The position numbers and the translations under genes were made by a program. This document shows, one piece after another, positions 1 through 5,108 of a DNA stretch of 5,184 nucleotides. The stretch lies in the NCBI GenBank assembly GCA_016929035.1, contig JAFGJP010000214.1, positions 1 through 5,184 on the forward strand, written 5' to 3'. The number at the start of each line of letters is the position of its first letter. Position 1 is the first letter of the stretch. Source of the stretch: Candidatus Auribacterota bacterium. GTDB lineage: Bacteria; Auribacterota; JAFGBW01; JAFGJP01. The notes beneath the pieces were generated by a model. The model saw nothing but the letters and a program-made list of their open reading frames with translations. It was not told the origin of the DNA and searched no databases.

Positions 1-593
1 AAGATTTCCCTTGTGATATTGAGAACATAATATCCTGAAACATCTCCTTCAATCCTCTGCCGGACCGCGAAGGAGAGGTTTCTCTGGTTGATGTGATTTT
101 TCTGGCATCCTCCGATTTTTCCCGACTGATCGACGATTCTTCGAAAAATATTGAGCGTTACAGATATCATCACATCGATGTGCCTGGTATCGGCGATATT
201 CTTCATCGCCTCCTCGATGATCTCCACGTCTTTTTCCTGCGACTTTTTGTATTCGTTGAGATTAGATTCGAGCTCCTCCAGCGTCAAAAAGCCTTTTTCC
301 ACAAGAGCTTCACCAAGATAGACCCGGTCGCTTTTCTGCTGATTCAGAAGATCATCCAGGTTCTCGTGTGTGAGATATCCCTTCTCCGTAGCCAGTTCGC
401 CGAAAAATTTATTATGTCTTTTCTGAAGCTCGATGACTTCCTGGACCTGTTCGTGATTCATGAGACCCCTGTCAATGGCCAGCGTTCCAAGCTTGATGTT
501 GACGTTTTTCTGGTATTCAACGGCTTCCAGCAGCTGCTTTCGGGTAATCGCCCCCTTCTCTATGAGAAACTGTCCGAAAAATTTCACGCTCAT
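1..593 (-). CDS. MshEN-like repeat protein with CheX-like C-terminal domain (partial, 3' end off window)
   Basis: I translated this by hand from the ATG at 591-593: 197 codons are open down to the left edge, so the C-terminus is missing. Residues 5-115 hold four copies of a 24-residue motif separated by 5 residues, an exact 29-residue period, with the conserved Gly at positions 7, 36, 65 and 94. Each copy follows xxGxxLxxxGxxTxxxLxxxLxxQ. That is the spacing of the tandem motif of MshEN (GspE/PilB N-terminal) domains, many of which bind cyclic-di-GMP. The usual leading Arg of the RLG triplet is F, K, F or Y here, so ligand binding is uncertain. After an acidic linker (about 116-128), residues 129-197 (VRQRIEGDVSGYYVLN near the end) resemble the start of a CheX/CheC-type CheY-P phosphatase domain. 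The catalytic ExxN helix expected further on lies outside the window. AAAGGAG (601-607) sits 7 nt before the ATG. The gene follows the receiver gene by 29 bp, which suggests co-transcription and a shared pathway. The repeat call is firm; the CheX call is moderate. Confidence 0.8.
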   Translation of the reverse strand, partial: MSVKFFGQFLIEKGAITRKQLLEAVEYQKNVNIKLGTLAIDRGLMNHEQVQEVIELQKRHNKFFGELATEKGYLTHENLDDLLNQQKSDRVYLGEALVEKGFLTLEELESNLNEYKKSQEKDVEIIEEAMKNIADTRHIDVMISVTLNIFRRIVDQSGKIGGCQKNHINQRNLSFAVRQRIEGDVSGYYVLNITREI

Positions 594-600
594 ATGGTAA

Positions 601-607
601 CTCCTTT
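601..607 (-). promoter_or_regulatory. Shine-Dalgarno site of the MshEN/CheX-like gene
   Basis: AAAGGAG on the minus strand, 7 nt upstream of the ATG at 591-593. It confirms that a gene starts here even though the reading frame runs off the window. Confidence 0.8.
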
Positions 608-622
608 TTTAAGGCGGCTGTT

Positions 623-1009
623 TTACTCGTCTTTCTTTTCCACGATCTTCTTGAAGATCTCGATTATCTTGTCTTTTTCAATCGGTTTCATGATGAAATT
701 TTCAGCGCCTTTTTTAAGACATTCCAAAACTTTTTCTTTGGTTCCAAGAGAAGACAGCATGATAACTCGGGCATCCTTGTCAACAGCCATGATCTCCTCC
801 AGCGTCTTATCGCCAGGAACATCCGGCATAATGATATCGAGGAAAACAAGATCCGGTTGAAAAGATTTATATTTTTCAACTGCCTCGGCTCCGTTCAGCG
901 CTTCCTGTATCTGCTTTACTCCTTCTTCTTCGAGTATCTTGCGAAGCATCTGTCGGGCAATAATGGAGTCGTCAACTATCAAAATCTTCAGTTCGTGAGC
1001 CCCTGGCAT
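623..1009 (-). CDS. Single-domain CheY-like response regulator
   Basis: A 128-residue protein that is only a receiver (REC) domain, with no output domain, the usual CheY length. The fold landmarks are in place: acidic pair Asp13-Asp14 (ILIVDDS), phospho-acceptor Asp58 in VFLDIIMP, the switch Ser86 in MLSS, and the invariant Lys108 in MKPI. By family knowledge it accepts a phosphoryl group from a histidine kinase and signals by protein contact in the cytoplasm. No kinase is in the window. The ATG at 1007-1009 is preceded 5 nt upstream by GGAGG within AAGGAGGT (1014-1021), which decides the start. It lies 36 bp after the amidase stop and 29 bp before the CheX-like gene, with no hairpin in either gap, so the three are probably one transcript. 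A CheX-type neighbour would make a natural dephosphorylating partner. The true process (motility, pili, wall remodelling) cannot be read from the sequence. Confidence 0.95.
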   Translation of the reverse strand: MPGAHELKILIVDDSIIARQMLRKILEEEGVKQIQEALNGAEAVEKYKSFQPDLVFLDIIMPDVPGDKTLEEIMAVDKDARVIMLSSLGTKEKVLECLKKGAENFIMKPIEKDKIIEIFKKIVEKKDE

Positions 1010-1013
1010 ACCA

Positions 1014-1021
1014 ACCTCCTT
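1014..1021 (-). promoter_or_regulatory. Strong Shine-Dalgarno site of the receiver gene
   Basis: AAGGAGGT on the minus strand with GGAGG 5 nt from the ATG, an almost perfect anti-SD match. It contrasts with the amidase at the head of the same operon, which has none. Confidence 0.85.
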
Positions 1022-1045
1022 AATTAAAATCGCGTATCACAGACA

Positions 1046-2809
1046 TTATAGTACGTTTGCTTCCTTTAGTAAAAACATTTTTATCCCTGTTGTTATCTGC
1101 AAGGCAACAGATTCCTGAAAATTTTCATCTCTTAAAAGAGATTCCTGTTCAGGCAGGATGATGTAAACCGCTTCGATGAGCACACAGGGGAGGGACGGGT
1201 TCCTCAATACGGCAAAATTTCCGAAGCGAACGCCGCCATCTTTCAGCTGTGTCGCTTTGAGGATCTCCCCATGGATGCATTCCGCGAAGATCCGCGAAGA
1301 CGGCGTATAAAAATACGTCTCTGTCCCGCTGGCTTCATAAGCGTCCTTGCCGTTTGAAACAGAATTATTATGAATGCTCAAAAAAAGCTGAGAATCACTC
1401 TCACAGGCTTTTTTTACCCTGTCCCTGAGAGAGGCCTCGCTGGATTTTTTCTTCCGCGTCATAATAACGCTTGCCCCGTCTTTTTCTAATAACCGCCTCG
1501 CTCTTTCGGCAATGATCCAGTTAATTTCACTTTCCTCGAGGCGCGTCGGGCCAACGGCGCCGGGACCGGGATTGTGCCCCGCGTCAAGACATACCTTAAT
1601 GCCGCGAAGAGGGTCATCCGCTTTGACTACAGGCGGCTTCCTGATTTTAAAGATCACGTTGCCTCCGGAAAAAGAGGTGCTCCATCCCCATAGGGGCTTG
1701 AATGGAAAAACAATATCAATGCGAAAAACATCCTGCTCCACCTGCTGAAATGTCACAGACGTGATTGTTTTATATTTCTCATTAATGATCCTGTCCACAT
1801 TTCCTGTTGCGGAATAAAGATAAAGTGAAAGAGTTTTATCAGAGACCTTTTCTTCAACAAGATAGGCAAGGTTTCTCGGGCATGCCGCAACAAAATAAAG
1901 ATAATCGCCGCTGCTTCTGACCTGGATATTGCCAACAGGAACTATGGGAAGCGCGCCTGGTTTTTCCACTTTTACCAGGTCTTTTTTTTCCACGTAAATA
2001 TCTTCTCTTTCCGATAACTTCAGCCGGATATAAGGACCAAGTATTCCCGTTTCTTTCAAGCGGACCCCCTTCTGCAGAAGGAGCTTGTACCCGGATTCAG
2101 GAAAGCTTCTTCCTTTGACAAAATCTTCTGTTGTCTCAAAGACTTCTTCAGGAAAATCTTTTCTTATCCAAAGCGTCTGCGGACATTTTCTTGATGCGAT
2201 TTTCTCATCTCCATCAAAAAGCTCAAAAAGAATGTTCTTTTTATCCGGAAACCCTTCATAAAAAGCATACGAGCCTTCGTAGACTCCCTGGTAGTCCTGA
2301 AACTCGATTTCCTGAAGAGGAAATCTTTTCTCCTCGCCTTCAAAACGAAAAAATCCCTGTTTTCCAGGAGTGCCCATAAACCGGAAAAGAATCTCTTCTC
2401 CAAGTGGTGCGACAATGTCATAGGCAGGCTGCATGAAAGCCATCTGGATATCAAAGATGTCAGGAGGAATGCTTTTTATCTCAGGGGCGATTTTTATTGT
2501 CTTTGTATCTTCAAATTCCCCCTGTGGGCTTTGAGACCTTGCATGAAAAGTGAAATTCCCGACTTCAACAGGCAGAAAGGCAAAAAATGCGCCGTTTTCA
2601 TGGACTTTGACATCCGTATTGTTAATGGAAAGACGGCTTCCTGGCAGAGTCGAGCCAAAGATCATGGAATGTGTGATATAGGGAAAGGCCTGCCCTTCAA
2701 GAGGAAAAACGATATCAAGAGCTTTCCTGTGTCTCTCTTCGCCATGAAGGCGGAAAGGGAAAAAAACAAAAACTAGGAGCAGAATAAAAAAATACCATTT
2801 TTTGAGCAT
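1046..2809 (-). CDS. Secreted multidomain N-acetylmuramoyl-L-alanine amidase (Amidase_3)
   Basis: A 587-residue protein that cleaves the bond between N-acetylmuramic acid and L-Ala in peptidoglycan, acting outside the inner membrane. It begins with a signal peptide (MLKKW, hydrophobic stretch 6-19, likely cleavage near residue 23). Next come an Ig-like beta domain (about 29-108), a second beta domain (about 115-215, with FMGTPGK and GVYEGSY), an SH3-like segment (about 230-283) and an AMIN-like region (about 290-395). The C-terminal Zn amidase spans about 403-583: His412 in DAGHNPG, Glu426 in LEESEIN and His480 in SIHNN fit the three zinc ligands, and Glu546 in VLIEAVYI fits the catalytic Glu. 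The catalytic domain looks intact. The domain names before it are inferred from pattern, not from a search. The ATG cannot be moved upstream, since an in-frame TAA lies two codons before it, and there is no Shine-Dalgarno. It is the first gene of the likely operon with the receiver and CheX-like genes. Confidence 0.95.
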   Translation of the reverse strand: MLKKWYFFILLLVFVFFPFRLHGEERHRKALDIVFPLEGQAFPYITHSMIFGSTLPGSRLSINNTDVKVHENGAFFAFLPVEVGNFTFHARSQSPQGEFEDTKTIKIAPEIKSIPPDIFDIQMAFMQPAYDIVAPLGEEILFRFMGTPGKQGFFRFEGEEKRFPLQEIEFQDYQGVYEGSYAFYEGFPDKKNILFELFDGDEKIASRKCPQTLWIRKDFPEEVFETTEDFVKGRSFPESGYKLLLQKGVRLKETGILGPYIRLKLSEREDIYVEKKDLVKVEKPGALPIVPVGNIQVRSSGDYLYFVAACPRNLAYLVEEKVSDKTLSLYLYSATGNVDRIINEKYKTITSVTFQQVEQDVFRIDIVFPFKPLWGWSTSFSGGNVIFKIRKPPVVKADDPLRGIKVCLDAGHNPGPGAVGPTRLEESEINWIIAERARRLLEKDGASVIMTRKKKSSEASLRDRVKKACESDSQLFLSIHNNSVSNGKDAYEASGTETYFYTPSSRIFAECIHGEILKATQLKDGGVRFGNFAVLRNPSLPCVLIEAVYIILPEQESLLRDENFQESVALQITTGIKMFLLKEANVL

Positions 2810-2814
2810 AATCC

Positions 2815-2843
2815 ATTATACGGTTGTCAATGAAATGAGTCAA
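2815..2843 (-). promoter_or_regulatory. Sigma-70-type promoter for the amidase operon
   Basis: On the minus strand, TTGACT (2838-2843) lies exactly 17 bp upstream of TATAAT (2815-2820), giving 5/6 and 6/6 consensus hexamers. Only GGATT separates the -10 from the amidase ATG, so the expected start point, 6-8 nt after the -10, falls on the ATG itself. This predicts a leaderless amidase message. The position just upstream of the first operon gene, and downstream of a terminator for the preceding gene, supports the call. Confidence 0.75.
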
Positions 2844-2864
2844 TCCGTTTGGTCAGTTAAAAGA

Positions 2865-2885
2865 CAGAAGTCAGAAAACAGAAAT
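2865..2885. repeat. Three degenerate 7-bp tandem units (CAGAARN)
   Basis: CAGAAGT, CAGAAAA and CAGAAAT lie head to tail with period 7. The array is short and degenerate, but it adjoins the longer heptad arrays at 2921-2990 and shares their unit length. Confidence 0.5.
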
Positions 2886-2920
2886 TGGCCACAAATACAC
2901 TCAACTTAAAAAGCAAAAAT

Positions 2921-2990
2921 GTGTTGAGTTTTGAGTGTTAAGTGTTAAATTTTGTGTTTAACTCAACACCCAGCACTTATCACTTAACAC
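2921..2990. repeat. Opposed heptad arrays: 4 x GTGTTRA, 14-nt loop, 4 x TYAACAC
   Basis: The left arm (2921-2948) reads GTGTTGA, GTTTTGA, GTGTTAA, GTGTTAA. The right arm (2963-2990) reads TCAACAC, CCAGCAC, TTATCAC, TTAACAC, the reverse complement of the same unit in the same phase. The arms could fold into an imperfect 28-bp stem around a 14-nt loop (2949-2962). The longest exact complementary pairs are 2921-2930 with 2960-2969 (10 bp) and 2934-2944 with 2981-2991 (11 bp). These two cross rather than nest, so the array is better seen as unit repeats in two orientations than as one clean palindrome. On the minus strand the left arm is followed by ATTTTTGCTTTTT, so it might also weakly stop transcription. 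Function unknown. Confidence 0.75.
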
Positions 2991-3013
2991 TTTGTTTTCC
3001 ACTGGAATCTCGG

Positions 3014-3024
3014 TGTTCTCTGTG
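3014..3024 (-). repeat. CACAGAGAACA word, inverted copy of 3965-3975
   Basis: On the minus strand this reads CACAGAGAACA, an exact 11-bp match to 3965-3975 on the plus strand. The flanking ACC on the minus strand extends the resemblance to the CCACAGAG copy at 3955-3962. The two words flank the 3221-3847 gene in opposite orientation. Confidence 0.5.
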
Positions 3025-3043
3025 GTTGATCTTCAGAAGAAAT

Positions 3044-3073
3044 AAAAAAAGCCGGGCTACCCTCCCGGCTTTT
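3044..3073 (-). terminator. Rho-independent terminator of the 3221-3847 gene, possibly bidirectional
   Basis: On the minus strand a GCCGGG/CCCGGC stem (extended by four A-T pairs) closes a 7-nt loop and is followed by seven T. It is about 150 nt past the stop of the 3221-3847 gene and separates it from the amidase promoter. On the plus strand the same stem is followed by only four T, so activity there would be weaker. Confidence 0.88.
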
Positions 3074-3198
3074 AAGATAGGATTAACTAAAACACCGGAT
3101 GATGTGTTTTGGGGTAGTTTTCAGTATTTTATCGGCAAATTAGGTGCTTTTATTTAGCAAAATTTTTCTAAATTTTTTATATCTCCCTAATGGAAAAG

Positions 3199-3212
3199 AT
3201 GTTACATAACAT
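3199..3212. repeat. 14-bp perfect dyad ATGTTA-CA-TAACAT
   Basis: ATGTTACATAACAT has two 6-bp arms with a 2-bp centre, 9 bp after the stop of the 3221-3847 gene. It resembles an operator-type dyad, but its position in a 3' region gives it no obvious target promoter. It could be chance in A/T-rich DNA. Confidence 0.3.
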
Positions 3213-3220
3213 ATGCAATA

Positions 3221-3847
3221 TCAGGCTGTATCAACTTTTTTATCTGTCTCTCTTGAGGCTAACTCATCCCCCTTGTCCGACAGTACAGACTTAATCCTTT
3301 GCTGGAGGTCTTCCTTTTGTCCTTTCTCGCTTTCCCCGGATTCTTTCATCTTTTCAGCCAGCTTGCTTATTGTATCCTGCAGCATTTTTTCTTTTTTATC
3401 TCTTTCTACAAGATTTTTTATCTGCATATTGATCTCTTTGATATGTTTTCTTATCATTTCAAGGCTGAGCCTGTATTTTTCCTGAAATTCAAGAGCCTGG
3501 ATAAGCTGATAAAACGACTTTTCGAATTTGCTCTGAAAATCTTCGTCATCCGCTTTAGCTGTTTTTAAGGCATTCCATGCATACTGGACCAGTCTCTTTT
3601 TTGTATTGATATTCAGCCCGGCATACTTGATGCGCCTTGTGATCCTTTCCAAAGCAGGATTATTCATTTCAGGGTCTTTACCAAGAGAGGTGATTTCAAG
3701 AATATCCTGTGAAGAGCCTATTTTAAGGGACAGTTTTTCAGCGATTTTTTCCCTCAGGGCCTTTTTTTCGCTTTCACTCGACTGCCCCAGGGAAAGCAGA
3801 TAGTCCTTGTAGTGCATACCGACTGGGCCGGTAATATCTGTGATCAT
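3221..3847 (-). CDS. Unknown charged, alpha-helical cytoplasmic protein
   Basis: I do not recognise this 208-residue protein. It has no signal peptide, no membrane segment and no cysteine. After a short N-terminal stretch (MITDITGPVGMHYKDYLLSL) it is rich in Glu, Lys and Gln and predicted almost wholly helical. About residues 107-170 have heptad-like spacing of Leu/Ile typical of coiled coil. The tail (about 172-208) is polar and probably disordered, with GESEKGQKED. The reading frame could start at a TTG at 3851-3853. I choose the ATG at 3845-3847 because GGAGGT (3856-3861) is 8 nt from it but only 2 nt from the TTG. It appears monocistronic: repeat-filled spacers lie on both sides and a strong terminator follows after about 150 nt. 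A structural or adaptor role is possible, but nothing in the sequence names a partner. Confidence 0.8.
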   Translation of the reverse strand: MITDITGPVGMHYKDYLLSLGQSSESEKKALREKIAEKLSLKIGSSQDILEITSLGKDPEMNNPALERITRRIKYAGLNINTKKRLVQYAWNALKTAKADDEDFQSKFEKSFYQLIQALEFQEKYRLSLEMIRKHIKEINMQIKNLVERDKKEKMLQDTISKLAEKMKESGESEKGQKEDLQQRIKSVLSDKGDELASRETDKKVDTA

Positions 3848-3855
3848 CCCCAAAT

Positions 3856-3861
3856 ACCTCC
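3856..3861 (-). promoter_or_regulatory. Shine-Dalgarno site that decides the start of the 3221-3847 gene
   Basis: GGAGGT on the minus strand, 8 nt before the ATG at 3845-3847 and only 2 nt before the in-frame TTG at 3851-3853. The spacing favours the ATG and shortens the protein by two residues. Confidence 0.75.
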
Positions 3862-3865
3862 ATAT

Positions 3866-3871
3866 ATTATA
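3866..3871 (-). promoter_or_regulatory. Possible -10 element (TATAAT) for the 3221-3847 gene
   Basis: A perfect TATAAT lies 4 bp upstream of the Shine-Dalgarno. The hexamer 17 bp further up (AAGATA, 3889-3894) matches the -35 consensus at only three positions. A start point at the usual distance would cut into the Shine-Dalgarno, so this may be a chance A/T match. Confidence 0.3.
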
Positions 3872-3953
3872 TCGACATGGTTAGCCAGTATCTTAAGCAT
3901 GATGTAACTTACTAATATAGAATTAGATATGAATTATAAGGCAGGAGAAACTC

Positions 3954-3975
3954 ACCACAGAGCACACAGAGAACA
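3954..3975 (+). repeat. Two CACAGAG words spaced 9 bp
   Basis: CACAGAG occurs at 3956-3962 and 3965-3971, in the context ACCACAGAG then CACAGAGAACA. The second matches 3014-3024 in inverted orientation. Similar CACAGAG-type words recur in spacers of other environmental genomes (recollection, not searched). No function is known to me. Confidence 0.5.
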
Positions 3976-3981
3976 AGGAGA

Positions 3982-4080
3982 AAAACAGGACATCAGGACA
4001 CTAGGAAATCAGGGAAAAATAAAACCTGATAACCTGATATTCTGATATCCACACCCTGATGCCCTAATGACCTGATAACC
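3982..4080. repeat. Opposed octad arrays: 4 x ANATCAGG-type, 11-nt loop, about 6 x CCTGATNN
   Basis: The left arm (3982-4013) reads AAAACAGG, ACATCAGG, ACACTAGG, AAATCAGG. After an A-rich loop (4014-4024) the right arm reads CCTGATAA, CCTGATAT, TCTGATAT (4025-4048), a 6-bp interruption CCACAC, then CCTGATGC, CCTAATGA, CCTGATAA (4055-4078). The right-arm unit is the reverse complement of the left, all with period 8. CCTGATAACC occurs twice exactly (4025-4034, 4071-4080). On the minus strand, the sense of the neighbouring genes, the structure ends in CCTGTTTTT, so it could act as a terminator for the 4128-5090 gene, which has no other visible terminator. Confidence 0.75.
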
Positions 4081-4103
4081 TTCATTTGGAATTTATTTAT
4101 TTT

Positions 4104-4120
4104 GTCTTGAGTCTTGGGTC
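4104..4120. repeat. Short heptad tandem repeat GTCTTGR x 2
   Basis: GTCTTGA, GTCTTGG, then GTC: two and a half units of period 7 just past the stop of the 4128-5090 gene. It is too short to stand alone, but it sits in the same repeat mosaic. Confidence 0.4.
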
Positions 4121-4127
4121 ATTCTTC

Positions 4128-5090
4128 TTACGGTTCAGTCACTTCTTCCAAAGAACTCAATCCTTCAAAAAGATTCCTCTTTGGGTCGAATTCCAGGTTT
4201 CGTGTGCCGTCCGGGTTGAGGTAGTAGGTGAAAGCTAACTGTAATTTAGGTCTCTTAAGTCCGCCTATTTCAAAATCACCATGTATTTTTCCGTATAATG
4301 CTTTAACAACATTTCCATTAGAATCTAATGCGGTACGTACGCGATAAATATAGTTAATATTCTTTTCTTTTTTTATGTTATAAGTTCCTGTTTCTGGATT
4401 GTTTCCTTGTTTTCTCGACCATGAATACTTATAGCCCTCTAAGGGTGCTTTGTAAGGCAATTTTAATTGGCTCGGGAAATCTTCATTTGAGTCTGCATTT
4501 ACTTTATATACCTGAATACCATCTTTAGGATTACTGAAGGTTAGTTTCAATGATATCTCAAAATTTTTCCAATCATCTCCTGTTTGAGTAGCTTGAAATA
4601 AAAAATCACTTATCTCACCTTTTCCATATGGCTTTACCCAATCTCCCTTTATTAAATCAAATCCTATAATAGCACTCTTTTCAGGAACATCTATCGTTAA
4701 TCTCTTGGCATACATAGGCACAGGATTTTTAATTTTTCTCAATAATACCTCTATCGTAGGATTCCATGGATGCCACTTCCCCTTCTTGATCTCCCCTTTG
4801 CCAAGAAACCAGTCACGATATTCACTAGAAGTTGGATAATAGCCTTCTTTAACAGCACGGTAGCTGAGTTCTCCATGTGTCCGTCCTTCAAATGAGACTA
4901 TCCCTTTCTCATCAGTCATTCCCTGAAAATCTTTTCCTTCGTTCAGTTCATCAATGGCAAAAAAACCTCCTGTCACTTTTGCTTCAGAAACCGGCAAACC
5001 TTCTTCATCGACTACCCTTATTGTCACCTTTGCTTTAGCTAATTCAAAAGAATACAAACAAGTACACGGCAGTAAAACTAATAAAATCAT
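4128..5090 (-). CDS. Secreted protein with carboxypeptidase-regulatory-like domain, function unknown
   Basis: A 320-residue protein. Residues 1-15 are hydrophobic (MILLVLLPCTCLYSF) and look like an export signal, though the usual basic residues before the core are absent and there is no convincing lipobox. Residues about 20-88 form a small beta-sandwich of the carboxypeptidase-regulatory/Ig type: VTIRVVDEEGLPVSEAKV, then TDEKGIVSF and KEGYYP. The rest is a larger conserved-looking region with KNPVPMYAKR (121-130), GDWVKPYGKGE (149-159), ALYGKIHGDF (264-273) and FDPKRNLF (301-308). From memory this matches secreted hypothetical proteins of Planctomycetes, Verrucomicrobia and Bacteroidetes type genomes; no activity is known to me. 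The frame is open up to a TTG at 5148-5150. I prefer the ATG at 5088-5090, which follows GAGGAGG by 11 nt and gives the signal-like N-terminus. Codons look more A/T-ending than in the amidase, a weak hint of different origin. Confidence 0.82.
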   Translation of the reverse strand: MILLVLLPCTCLYSFELAKAKVTIRVVDEEGLPVSEAKVTGGFFAIDELNEGKDFQGMTDEKGIVSFEGRTHGELSYRAVKEGYYPTSSEYRDWFLGKGEIKKGKWHPWNPTIEVLLRKIKNPVPMYAKRLTIDVPEKSAIIGFDLIKGDWVKPYGKGEISDFLFQATQTGDDWKNFEISLKLTFSNPKDGIQVYKVNADSNEDFPSQLKLPYKAPLEGYKYSWSRKQGNNPETGTYNIKKEKNINYIYRVRTALDSNGNVVKALYGKIHGDFEIGGLKRPKLQLAFTYYLNPDGTRNLEFDPKRNLFEGLSSLEEVTEP

Positions 5091-5101
5091 AAAAATATAT
5101 G

Positions 5102-5108
5102 CCTCCTC
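5102..5108 (-). promoter_or_regulatory. Shine-Dalgarno site of the 4128-5090 gene
   Basis: GAGGAGG on the minus strand, 11 nt before the ATG at 5088-5090, slightly longer than optimal. It lies inside the longer reading frame that starts at 5150, which argues against that upstream TTG. It overlaps the TGA of the possible upstream gene at 5107-5109. Confidence 0.65.

Larger units (their letters stand above)
2810..3220. other. 411-bp non-coding spacer between the unknown helical gene and the amidase operon
   Basis: No credible gene on either strand. From the amidase side it holds the promoter (2815-2843), three CAGAA heptads (2865-2885), opposed GTGTTRA/TYAACAC heptad arrays (2921-2990), a CACAGAGAACA word (3014-3024), a rho-independent terminator (3044-3073), a weak AAAACAC/GTGTTTT hairpin (3089-3110), an A/T-rich stretch (3126-3180) and a 14-bp dyad (3199-3212). 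The 147 nt between the stop of the upstream gene and its terminator are probably a long 3' untranslated region. I saw no known riboswitch or small RNA pattern there. Confidence 0.7.

Noticed and set aside
93..860. 255-codon plus-strand open frame
   Set aside because: It lies wholly antisense to the MshEN/CheX-like gene and the receiver gene, both of which have clear motifs and Shine-Dalgarno sites. Its protein is low-complexity Phe/Leu/Ser-rich, typical of a mirror frame.
2815..2830. TTGACA directly upstream of TATAAT before the amidase
   Set aside because: Only 4 bp separate these two hexamers, too close for a -35/-10 pair. The TTGACT at 2838-2843 has the correct 17 bp.
2942..3157. 71-codon plus-strand open frame in the spacer
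   Set aside because: It runs through the heptad array and the terminator stem, with no Shine-Dalgarno and no protein-like pattern.
3044..3220. Cyclic-di-GMP (GEMM) riboswitch before the terminator
   Set aside because: Considered because of the MshEN-like gene nearby, but the conserved GEMM core is not visible on the minus strand and the region lies downstream of a gene, not upstream.
3851..3853. TTG as start of the 3221-3847 gene
   Set aside because: Only 2 nt from the Shine-Dalgarno; the ATG two codons on has proper 8-nt spacing.
2865..4120. CRISPR array
   Set aside because: The units are 7-8 bp, contiguous and degenerate, with no 23-50 bp repeats, no unique spacers of even length, and no cas genes.
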